From Acanthochromis polyacanthus (lineage: Eukaryota; Chordata; Actinopteri; Pomacentridae), in the NCBI RefSeq assembly GCF_021347895.1, contig NC_067115.1, positions 11,432,064-11,496,063 on the forward strand: DNA of 64,000 nucleotides, in the 5' to 3' direction. A program made the translations under genes and the position numbers. The notes under the pieces are model-generated. The model was not told where the DNA came from. It saw only the letters and a program-made list of their open reading frames with translations, and made no database searches. Numbering within the stretch: position 1 is the first letter of the stretch; every line of letters starts with the position of its first letter. This document shows positions 54,311 through 64,000 of this stretch, in pieces.

Positions 54311-54946
54311 TAGAGGTTGGCTTGATTCTGCCTTACTCACAAGCAAACATGCACAGATAAACACACATGCACGTACACGCATATCTACAAGTGCAACACA
54401 TAACCGGGTGTAGGTCTGTCTCTCTCTCTCTCACTCTTCCTCTCAGTCTGAATGGGTGGGTCAGCCATATGTCACAGAAGTTGTGTTGCATTAATGCAGT
54501 GGGAGACAGGCTTTAATGAACCTGGTTCTGAGTAGGAAAGGGAAGGAGGTGTGTCTTTTACAGTTGTTTTAAATGGTAATTAATGTCAAAGTTTCCAGAA
54601 GTAGGAGGTTAATGGCAGAGAGGGGACATGTGAACGTATTAGCCAGTGGTTAAGCAGAGTGGCTGACTGAACACCCAGATCTGACGCAGGCTTACATAAA
54701 ACAAAAAGCAACTCATCAAACACAATTGCAGCACAGGGACAAGTTGCAGATTTACAGAATTTTGCAGCATGGGACCTGCAAACCAACTTGCCAATATTCT
54801 TGCAAGTAAAAGGTGTTCTACTAAATTATACACCTGCCTCTCGAGCTTGTCTTTCTGCAAGAAAATTAACACCTTCACTGCAATATAACAGGTTGACTGT
54901 GATATTATACACAGTCTATTGGCCCAGGTGTATCATTAGAAGCAAA

Positions 54947-55314
54947 CATCCATCCATCCATCCATTCTCTATACACTGCTTTATCCTCACTAGGGTCATG
55001 GGGGGTGCTGGAGCCTATCCCAGCTGACTTGGGCGAAGGCAGGGGACACCCTGGACAGGTCGCCAGTCTGTCGCAGGGCTACATATATGGACAAACAATC
55101 ACAATCACACCTATGGGCAATTTAGAGTCATCAATTAACCTCAGCATATTTTTGGACTGTGGGAGGAAGCCGGAGTACCCGGAGAAAACCCACGCATGCA
55201 CAGGGAGAACATGCAAACTCCATGCAGAAAGATCCCAGGCCCACCCCGGGATTTGAACCGGGGATCTTCTTGCTGCAAAGTGCAAGTGTTAACCACTACA
55301 CTACTGTGCAGTCC
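54947..55314 (-). mobile_element. Near-complete V-SINE-type retroposon
   Basis: Read on the minus strand from 55314: a tRNA-like head GGACTGCACAGTAG with an A-box-like TAGTGTAGTGGTTA (55303-55290) and a B box GGTTCAAATCC (55259-55249). Next comes the conserved central domain (GGAGTTTGCATGTTCTCCCT, TCCGGGTACTCCGGCTTCC). The tail part holds GGCGACCTGTCCAGGGTGTC and ends in (GGAT)n at 54966-54947. About 370 bp, well preserved, so a relatively young insertion. Clear target-site duplications were not found. Confidence 0.8.
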
Positions 55315-55852
55315 TAGACAGTGTTGCTAAAAGTTCTATATCAAGTGAGAATCAAGTAGATGCAAGGACATAGCAGTGGGAAATTAGCAAATATCATCAA
55401 AACATCTTGTACTCAGTGTTTGCCACTGCTGGCTCTGACAAAAAGCCCTGGCAGGCCTTTCTATGCACGTTGTGAGAGCTTCGGTGGTGCTGTCACACTA
55501 CACTGGGTTACATTCATCGCTGGAGATCACTCACCATCAGACCAAGTAAGAATAAGATGATTTGTGTGAGATGTTGAAATATGGGGATGACTGGGCCTGA
55601 AAGTGTGCCCAGTGGTGAGGCAAGCAAAACTACATGGAGCATGCGATGACCAATATCCAAAGAGATATACTGTAGGTCAAGCACAGAAAACGTAAGCACT
55701 TTTGGCAAATCAGTTTAAAGCCTCTGACACGGTTCCTCTTTGTGAAGCCTATTTACAGTAAAACATGCACTAAGTGGTTGATAATTCATCTACTTACAGC
55801 CTCATTTATCTACATTTGTAAATTAACAAAGGATTAAATTGAAATGAGACAG

Positions 55853-56096
55853 CTGAGGTGGTTCAGGCACCTGATCAGGATGAGGACCACCTGGACATCT
55901 CCCTGGTGGGGAACTCCTTGCACATCCAGCTGGGAGGAGACCGCAGGGCAGACCCAGACCATGCTGAATTGAATATCAATCCCTTCTGGCCTGGGGATGC
56001 CTTGGGATCCCACAGGAAGAGCTGGGAGAAGGGTCTAGGGAGCTGGACACCTGGGCTACTCGGCTTAGTCTCAGCCCAAATCCCCCCATAAGTGGC
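55853..56096 (+). mobile_element. LINE relic, 3' end of the reverse-transcriptase ORF
   Basis: CTGAGGTGGTTCAGGCACCT and GATCAGGATGAGGACCACC are followed by GGAACTCC...CATCCAGCTGGGAGGAG, GCCTTGGGATCCC and AAGAGCTGGGAGAAGGG. This is the order of the coding tail of a widespread fish LINE (WF-HL-RM..., GR-R-DW, LAWERLGIP, EELE). Frameshifts and substitutions have destroyed the frame. The downstream UTR is lost. Confidence 0.65.
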
Positions 56097-56289
56097 GGTG
56101 GGTAATGACATAATGAAATGAAATTCACTGTTTTGATCCAGTCAGTGTTGTTTTCACTGCAGCTTTAACTGCAGCTCTAAAACCCAAATTATGCTACCTG
56201 CCAAGCGCCATACAGCAATCAGACAAAGCCAAAGACATTTAAGCATTCTACATGAATACAGTGCGTGATAAAATGTTCCTGTTTGCTCC

Positions 56290-56550
56290 CCTTTCAATCA
56301 TTTCTGAAGTATACACAAAGCAATTAAGCCACAAGCAGCTATTTCCTTTGCTCTCCTTCTCTCACCGCCTACCTATTCCAATCATGGAGCTCATAACTGA
56401 CCCAAGAGCAGCCCAATCAATCACGCTGTATTTGAGTAAATATATTTATGACTCATCTTTGCTGAAATCCTCTCTGTAAATAGTGTACCTCCTCCTTTGT
56501 TAACAGAGAGATTAATCTGACCCACTCTCTCCAGTCACAGTACACAGGAA
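56290..56550. promoter_or_regulatory. Candidate conserved non-coding block
   Basis: CAAAGCAATTAAGCCACAAG, GCCCAATCAATCACGCTGTA and TTAACAGAGAGATTAATCTG in repeat-free sequence. CAATCAATCA resembles a PBX/HOX-type site. Inference from motif content only. Confidence 0.3.
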
Positions 56551-57879
56551 CCTAAGCTGCTGTGAATCACTGTTATTTAAGAACTCAGGACACACAGGCT
56601 GTTAATGTCACCCCTCTGTCAGCTGATGAGATGGCCCATTGCCGTGCATACATGGACTGCAATGAGAAGACATAAACTCACATATGCAAATGCATACACT
56701 ACTCAAAACGCTCCACCACACACACCAGCATAATCTCACACAGACACACTTTTTTTCTACTTGCATTCTGCTGAAATAGTGACTGACAGAGCACAGAAAT
56801 GTCACGACTGACATTCTCTATCCCTTCTCTTAGATGCATGTTCACCTTACGCTATGCAGTGGTTTAGTGTGTGTGTGCAGGCTATGTGTGCGTGTGTGTA
56901 TTTATACCATTTCCTTTTCGGAGATTATGCATATGTGTGTATTCATACATATGCATGTGCTCGTGTCTATCACTGTCTTTGTCTCCATGCCCGTCTTCCT
57001 GCTTCTCGCCCTCCAAATTCAGCAGCCGTATTAACATTAGCCTCTCCGTATGCTGTGGGGATGAGACAGATCTTAGCCAGAGAGAGAAATGAGGGATGGG
57101 ATAAATGAGGGGGAAAGAGGTCATCGTTGTCAGAGGAGGGTGAGGGTGTGAATATTGTCATGCAGAGAGCATGTGGGAGTGGCACTGTGTAGCCAGGGAA
57201 AGGATAAAGAGAGGAGTAAGGGGGAAGCCAAGCGAGCGATTGTCAAGCAGGGAGAACGAGAGGGAGTGGCAGGTCTTAGCCGGAGCATGGCTAAGTGGAG
57301 GGGGCATGGCTCTGTGTCACTCAATTTGAGCCGAGTTTAACTAGTCCAACCCAGTGTACCATTTGAGTTTAACACTTTCATAAGAAACATTTTGCCAGTT
57401 TTTATCTGAATCTTCAATGACTGTAACAACGTTCAAATGAATTTTATAGCATTATCAAGCTTTGTTTGTGGAAGAAGTAAGACAGAAATGACACTTCACT
57501 GAAAATATTCACTACTGGCTTCAAGTTATTTTCATTTGTTTTACAAAGTTTCCAGAGTTAGGGAGAATTACGACACCTCAGTTCCATTTTGCATTGAATC
57601 ATTCCTTTTGCACACATTTGCAGCACTGTTTAATTGCCTATTTTGAACACTGACAAATTGAAAGTGGTTATAGTTCCATTTTGATGAGAGAAATAATCAT
57701 AAAATCTCTGTTATATATTGGATTTAAAGTCTTAGAGATACAGTAAAGTGGCAGTTGATGTGACTAATTTCTGAGTGAAATAAAATATAGGGGATTTGCT
57801 CATATTCGACTGAATCTTTTATGGATATGGCTGTGAGTTAAACAGCATTTTAGCCATGTCAAACTACTACTTTGCTATG

Positions 57880-58260
57880 ACCCATGACCTAATGCTTACA
57901 ATTTGCGTCAATTAGTCATCGCAAATTGCATTTGATGGGCCAAATTAAATGATAATTGCAGTTTAATGTCAACCTAGACTTTCCACAGCTTTTTGAAACA
58001 GTGATTCTTCCCTGAATCATTTTAACCGCTTGTTTGTAAATGTGAGCAAACGCAAACAAAGATATTAGACACCTGGAGCAGTCATTTTACTAACCGCATT
58101 AGCAATCTCCATCCAGGGACAGTTTCCCAGCTAAACACCCTGCATATTCATCCATGTGTGCTCAAATGTTTAAATCAGGCTGACTTTCTGAAAACTCAAC
58201 TGCTAAATGGTGGATTACCCTGTAGACCATTATGGGGATGATCGGAGGTCATTTCAATTT
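57880..58260. promoter_or_regulatory. Candidate conserved block with inverted repeat
   Basis: CAATTTGCG (57899-57907) and CGCAAATTG (57920-57928) form a perfect 9-bp inverted repeat around TCAATTAGTCAT. The surrounding sequence is TAAT/ATTTGCAT-rich and repeat-free. Confidence 0.35.
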
Positions 58261-60770
58261 GCTGGTCGGCTGTATTCATTCCAACCGGAGTACACAGATG
58301 AGGTGGTAAATCAAACGGAAGACGAGACATGGATGATGGAGGCAGAGGCAGAAAGACAAGAAGACAATTGACAACATTGCCCTTGAATGTGTATTACTAA
58401 TGTAGAATTGCCTCCATGTTTTGTAAATTAACTCAAATTCTCCAAGGAGGGATATGTTGCCTGTGCACAAAATACAACAATTGTTTGCGGCGTTAAAAAA
58501 AAGGATTACTTGAAATCATCTCCAGGCCACGATTTCACTCTGTTTTGCATAGGTCATGTGTTCTTACAATCTGTGGCCTGTGTTCAAATCCTAACGGGCA
58601 TTCAACACAGCAAGAAAATAATAAGAAAAATCACACTTCAGTTGTTACAATAGTCATTTATCAAAGGAAGCCTTTGGTCAAGGATATTTTTTTTTATTGT
58701 GCATTTGCTTAATTTAGTTTTCATTCAGTGAGGCAAGTTTAGGGTCAGGGTCTTCAGTTACTTACTTGGTATTACTCTAATATTAAAAGCTTGTACATAC
58801 ATGGTGCATCTCTTAGTTGCTTCACCTCCATAAACCATTATTTGGTGAGCATCGACACATGCAGTGGATTAATAAAATTTAGATTTTTTTTTCCTTTTTA
58901 TTTTCTTTAGAAGTTTTTTGGTTCACAGGTTTATTTTTCTTTACATACCCACTTATGCTGTGGTCACAGAGTCCAATCAGCATTCATGTATTGTAGTTTG
59001 TGCCCTAACTATCACCAAATACCTGCATATTTTGTTCTCAATAAATCTCACACCGAAATTACAATCTGTGTGCCCGTAGATTGAGATGGTAAAGTAAAAG
59101 TATGATGGGCTGAAGGAAAAGGGGATGGCAATAATGGGAGGATGGGTACAAAGGCAAATAGGGGATGAATAGGAAATTAGAAAGATCAGGCAAAGAGGTT
59201 TAGGTTGTGATTTGGTGTCTCCACTCAGTAGTGGAAGTGAGAAAAACCTGCAGAACTGGCTAATAGCAGATGGCCAGAAAAAAAACTTCGAAATTGAAGA
59301 GTTGGGCGTCTGAGAATGAGTTGCTCAGATGAAGTCCCTGGACATTCCAGGAACATTACAGGGTTGAATAAACTGCACTGTTCAAACAGTCATAGTTTCT
59401 CTTTTCATTCTATTTGTTTAATTTACTTGAGCATCAAAATCTGCTTAAGTGTGCAAATTCTACCTTTTATTGCTAAATTTGTATTCTGTTTGTGCACTCG
59501 TGCTTATTTTCTCTGTTCCCCTGCTGTCACTGCTCCAACAATCTTATTTCCCCACAGAAGCCATGAAATTTCTTTTGATCTCATTTAAAGGTTAATAAAA
59601 TAAGTAAAATATTAAGAAAACCTGGCAAATACTCAAAAAACACCTGTCACAAGTGATACAGTCCCACAGTAATTTAAACTAGTGACACAGCAGCCCCCTC
59701 TGGATGCCATGAGCATCACTAGGTCTGGTTTGATTTGCAGATTTAGTCAATCATCTAGACTGTAGAAATTATTTGTTCCATATGCCATCAAAGATCCCAA
59801 CACTGTATCCATTTTTGCTCCTTTTTCAAGATCTTACTGTACTTTTGTATTATATTGCCTGAACTATCCACATGTTGGTGGCAGAATTCCACTACAGCAG
59901 ATAATGATGTGGAAAATCTGATTCAGGCAAAACTAATATTGTCTATGCAAGAGTTAACCTAAGGTAGGTCATTTTACCCCTGCGAAAACAAAGGAAATAG
60001 GAGCCTCTGTTTGTACCAGCACTGTGATCATGAAAGGTGAAGTCAAAACACATTCTTCTGTAAGCAAGTCCAACAGCAGTGAAAAAGCTTGTGGGAACTG
60101 TTCCAATGAAACCTAAGTGTCTGACTTGCAAGGTTGCGTAACATTTTGCAACAGGTTGGCTTCTGAAGAATTTGTGAAAATTCTTTAAATAACAAAAACC
60201 AAGTCAGCACACCAAGAAGCAACCTTCACCTCAGAGACTTAACTAGCAGTTTATCTTTGTGAAAAGTATGCTCTGCTGTGACATCTGTGATTGTTTCAGA
60301 ACTTGGTAAGTTGGTGATCTGCCAGATATGTTTTCTTGTTTTTGATTTAAAATCTTCTTCTGAAAGCTCTAAACTCTCCGGATCAAGGAGATGGAAGACT
60401 TGCTAAAGCTTTTCACGCTCAAATCTTCTCTGACAGGTCACCTAACTAAATGTTTGAAGAAAATGAAATTAATCACGAAAAAATGTACACATAAACTGAA
60501 TGAAATGGCAGAAATCGAATACTAAAAGAATGTTGGACAAGATTATTGAGTGCAAGAGCCATAGCTTTGAGATACAGAGAAAATGAGCGGTATGTCAAAG
60601 ACAGCGGTGGTGTCAGATGGATTTACATAAGAAACACAGCGATCTAAGAGCAGCCAGAACCCAGCTTTACTAAAGGGGATCAGTTAGAGCTGCCATGGCA
60701 TGACATGACACAAGACCTGACTTTAGTGCAGACGGTCTTAAGTGCTTCTACACCAATGTACTTGCACATA

Positions 60771-61137
60771 TACACTACCATTCAAATGTTTCTGGTCACT
60801 TAGAAACATCCTTATTTTTGGAAGAAAAAGTTATTTTAAAATGAAGATAACAAGAAATTAATCAGAAATACAGTCTAGACATTGTCTATGTGGTAAATGA
60901 CTGTTCTAGCGCCAATCAGCTAATTTTCAATGGAACATCTACATAGGGGTACAAAGACCCATTTCCAGCAACCATCCCTCCTGTGTTCTAAAGGTACACT
61001 GTGCTAATCGTGTTGAAAGGCTAACTGATGATTAAAAAAACCCTTGTGCAATTGTGTTAGCACATCAATAAAAGTGTGAGTTTTCATGGAAAACATGAAA
61101 TTGTCTGGGTGACCTCAAACTTTTGAATGATAGTGTA
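60771..61137. mobile_element. Tc1/mariner-type MITE (367 bp)
   Basis: The ends TACACTACCATTCAAATG (60771) and, inverted, TACACTATCATTCAAAAG (61137) are near-perfect inverted repeats next to TA. The interior (TTAATCAGAAATACAGTCTA, GACATTGTCTATGTGGTAAA, CAGCAACCATCCCTCCTGTG) matches the 5' untranslated part of Tc1-like elements common in teleosts. The transposase region is deleted, so the element is non-autonomous. Confidence 0.85.
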
Positions 61138-62764
61138 TGTAACACCATTTGGAGAGAAATGCAGTATGTCTGGTTTACCTGTATTCAGCTTTTTATCCAT
61201 TTCTGATTTACATGTATGTCCCTTTCACCTACTGTTTCCACGGGAACATTTAGATCACCTAGTTAGCCTTTGCAGTCAGATGGAATATTAGTATCTGCAG
61301 TGTTCTCGGCTCGGCCAAAGGTGTGTTGTCAGTTGAGTATGCTACAAATAGAGGCAGAACTTTTTTCAATTTTGCACCACTGACCAATATTAGGTGACTT
61401 GTCAGAGCTGATCTTTGACGGAAGGCGACCAAGATTACAGAACCACAAGCAATTAAGTTTGCATTTTGTTTTTGATTTTTATGCATGCACATATACAGAT
61501 ACACAAGAAATGACACTACACAAATCTTGAATCTTGAAGAAATTCTTAACAGATGCCAAAAAGTCACTCCATTTATTCATCCAGTCATGTAGCTATCCAT
61601 TTGAAACTCCTTATTCAGATCTGGGTCATGGTGTCAGCAAGCTAAATGAAGCATATTCCAAACTTCTTTCTCTCCAACTACGTCCTCCATGTGCTCCTGG
61701 CAGATCCCAAGATGCTAACTGTAACACCTTCAGAAGCACCAGGATCCTTTCCTATTTCAATATATTTCAAAGGAAAGAAAGGCATTTAGCTGATGTCTGA
61801 ATCACCCCAGATGACTCCTTTCATCTTGAGGAGCAGGAGTTTTCTGAGCTCACTTCAGTTGCCCTATCTTTAAGTTTTACCCTTGTTATTTTGTGGGGAA
61901 ACTCATATTTGTTAAATGATCTCATATTTCTCAAATCTGGACTCACTATCCATGAGGGAAGAAATAGAGGTCAAGCGCACTTTTAGTTAGGTAGTAGGCA
62001 AAAGTGTCATCCTTGGCAGACTACAAGAACTATATATCTGCTAGGATGTGATTACCTTATCTGACTTCTTTCACTAACAAGCAGCGATAGCTCTATTGCA
62101 AAGTCTGAGTCAATACTTTGGGTTGTTTTCTTCGATTAAATTCCTTTGGTCAGCACCCAGAGTTCATGAACATAGATGAGGACATACAGCAGATCAACTC
62201 TGCACCTTTTGCCCTCCTGTTGGAATCCTTCAAAATGCAGCACAGGCATTGCTGTATACATCATGCCAATGCACTTGTTGAACTCATGCTGCTGTTCTCG
62301 ACTTATCCTCACTCACGAATTTGATCACATGACTCTTTACCTTGACGCGGCATTGATTTAGTCGGCGTATCAAAGTATGAGCACAGTTTGTCACAGTTTT
62401 GTGAGTACAAATCAGAAAAGTGGTATGAAAAAAAACAAAAAAAAAGGTGTAGTCAGGTCATCCTTTCACAGGTGTGAAACGCGATGGAGCCACATTAAAA
62501 CGAACAGCTATTCCACTGCCTCATGACCGTACCGAAAACCTTCCCAGGCTTTGTTCTTCAGTTGAATGTGAGAACCTTGTTTGTTCTATTACTGTGTGTC
62601 TCCCAGTCTCATACACAAACACAAGGTTGCACAGTTACACATTCAAACCCATGACACAGATTCACATGTGCGCACCGATATAAACACACACAAACTAATT
62701 CATTCTCTCACACAGGCACAAACCCATATACACACACCATGCCGCGCCCCACTTCTGTTTAGGG

Positions 62765-63180
62765 AAAAAAGTAATTACTTTCTCTCCCTGCCTCAATGCC
62801 TTCAAAAGCCTCAGTGGGGCGATTCCCCGGTGAGCCAGTGAAATTCACTTAAACAGCTTTTGAGAGAGTAAGCAGTCTTATTGTTGCGCACTGAAACTTT
62901 GATTGGAAAGGGAGAAAAAAAATGAGATGAGGACAGGAGGGGGCAGGAGAAGATTGGTAAATAAAACTGTTGGCCAGTATTATTTTTCTCTGTCTTTTTT
63001 CCCCTCATTTTTTTTACCCCTCCGATCCTTTGTTCTCTTTGACTCGGCTAACAACTGTAGGCAGGGAACAACGGCAGGTAAAGAAGAGCTGCGCAGAATC
63101 ACGCTGTGTCTTTTAAAGAACAGTGGTGGGGCACATTTTGAGCGTGTGTGTGCGTGTTGCTGTGTTCTTTTGTGTGCGTG
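62765..63180. promoter_or_regulatory. Candidate conserved non-coding block
   Basis: CCTTCAAAAGCCTCAGTGGG, GCGATTCCCCGGTGAGCC, TATTGTTGCGCACTGAAAC and AGAAGAGCTGCGCAGAATCA flank a less ordered middle. Composition-based only. Confidence 0.25.
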
Positions 63181-63359
63181 CTGTCTCAATCCCTCCTCCA
63201 TTAAAAATACACATCTCCTCAATCTTTCAGAATCAATTTTCATCACGTCTTTATAAGCACACAACTCTATTTTGAGATTAGCGCAACCTTGACTTTGAGT
63301 CGCTCACTCAGTCCACCTGCGAGTTTTTTTTTTCTTTTTTCTCCTGCTGGGGCTCTTTA

Positions 63360-63650
63360 AGTGACATCAAAATCAGCACACAAGACAAGCAATATCCCAC
63401 AGATTCCCACTCTGGGCGGCAAGCTTGGATAATCCCAGTGGTGTGCCTCCGGGAGAAAAAGGACTAAATAAATTAACAAAGCTCAGTCTAAGGGCTCTGA
63501 TGATGTGTCCCATGGCGGACTTGGGGGTGGTGGTGGGCGGGAGGGGGATTTCTTTGAGCGACTTATCGTGTACTTGTTTTATGACGCGCTGGAGAGATTT
63601 GCAGCGTTGTGTTAGGAATTTCATCACTTTGCTGTAGTGCTAATATTTTT
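63360..63650. promoter_or_regulatory. Candidate conserved non-coding block
   Basis: AGACAAGCAATATCCCACAG, CTCTGGGCGGCAAGCTTGG, ATGTGTCCCATGGCGGACTT and TTTATGACGCGCTGGAGAG: CpG-containing, repeat-free and distinct from the AT-rich flanks. Short open frames on both strands look like chance. Confidence 0.35.
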
Positions 63651-64000
63651 GTGAAGTTGTGCAAACACACGCAGCCCTCATGAATGCATTAAATGGACAT
63701 TTCTACGAAGTGCACACACATACACTCGCACACTGTCTTCTTGCTCTTGATCATGACGAGTGTGTCTGTGTGTCTGTGTGTGTGCATCTGTGTATGTTTG
63801 GAGACCATACAAACACTCTAGGGGAAATAGAAAGGGATGGATGAAGCAGCTTGGAGAACAAAGAAATTCTAGAGGGACTTTATTAACATATAAAGAGTCT
63901 GACTGTATGTAGGTATCTGGTTTGCAATTGTGCGTGCTTCCCGGCATTGTGGGTAAATATCTTTGCATGTGTGTGTGACTATATTGCCGTTTGCTCAAGT

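Larger units (their letters stand above)
48116..54939. other. Gene-poor flank with candidate regulatory blocks
   Basis: No gene seen. Three stretches (48360-48740, 49600-50030, 53930-54310) are non-repetitive and of mixed composition and are listed as candidates. The part from 51 to 53.3 kb has several open frames on both strands but none resembles a protein I know. Confidence 0.6.
56097..60770. other. Gene-poor flank with candidate regulatory blocks
   Basis: No gene seen. It includes candidate blocks at 56290-56550 and 57880-58260 and AT-rich sequence between. Confidence 0.6.
61138..63998. other. Gene-poor flank to the window end, no gene seen
   Basis: AT-rich with small CA/TG runs near 62.6-62.75 and 63.77 kb. 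Two candidate regulatory blocks are listed separately. Confidence 0.6.

Noticed and set aside
55249..55303. tRNA-like sequence with A and B boxes
   Set aside because: It is the head of the V-SINE, without a foldable complete tRNA.

Overview
The window is vertebrate nuclear DNA, most likely from a teleost fish. It carries one protein-coding gene, with introns, inside a large gene-poor region. The fish assignment rests on the repeats (V-SINE-type elements, a Tc1-like MITE of the kind common in fish, an L2/Rex-like LINE relic, many CA/GT microsatellites) and on the gene, a close match to vertebrate protocadherin-10 (a delta-2 protocadherin). I cannot name the species, nor say whether this is the pcdh10a or pcdh10b copy.

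The gene runs on the minus strand from about 23.1-23.8 kb down to about 4.5 kb. Five coding exons can be joined at consensus splice sites in consistent phases: 23057-20511 (signal peptide, six cadherin repeats, membrane segment, proximal tail), 19305-19247, 18709-18603, 7095-6712, and a 20-nt last coding exon at 4710-4691. They give 1038 residues ending RKRIC. Two alternative ends are visible: reading through the exon 1 donor (853 aa, ends VRVG), and reading through the exon 4 donor (1053 aa, a different 21-residue tail, with AATAAA signals downstream). Introns are 1.2, 0.5, 11.5 and 2.0 kb.

From 1 to 4.5 kb lies 3' flank with microsatellites and a SINE fragment. From 23.1 to 25.1 kb lies a CpG-containing 5' region with CCAAT boxes and a conserved-looking block with octamer and homeodomain-type sites (24.47-24.86 kb). 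From 25.2 to 64 kb I find no gene. That part holds a degenerate tandem array (25.2 kb), an 833-bp inverted-repeat DNA transposon carrying an exon-like ORF (26.3-27.2 kb), a Tc1 transposase relic (34 kb), a 209-bp hAT-like MITE with an internal hairpin (40.2 kb), a TTAA-type repeat fragment (42.8 kb), a near-complete V-SINE (54.9-55.3 kb), a LINE relic (55.9 kb) and a Tc1-like MITE (60.8 kb). Between them are several non-repetitive blocks that look like candidate cis-regulatory elements. A long regulatory desert next to a neuronal adhesion gene fits what is known of PCDH10 in other vertebrates, but conservation of these blocks was not tested here.

No tRNA, rRNA or CRISPR array was seen. I found no clear new biological system. 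The most interesting items are the alternative cytoplasmic ends of Pcdh10, the exon-carrying transposon and the nested-hairpin MITE.
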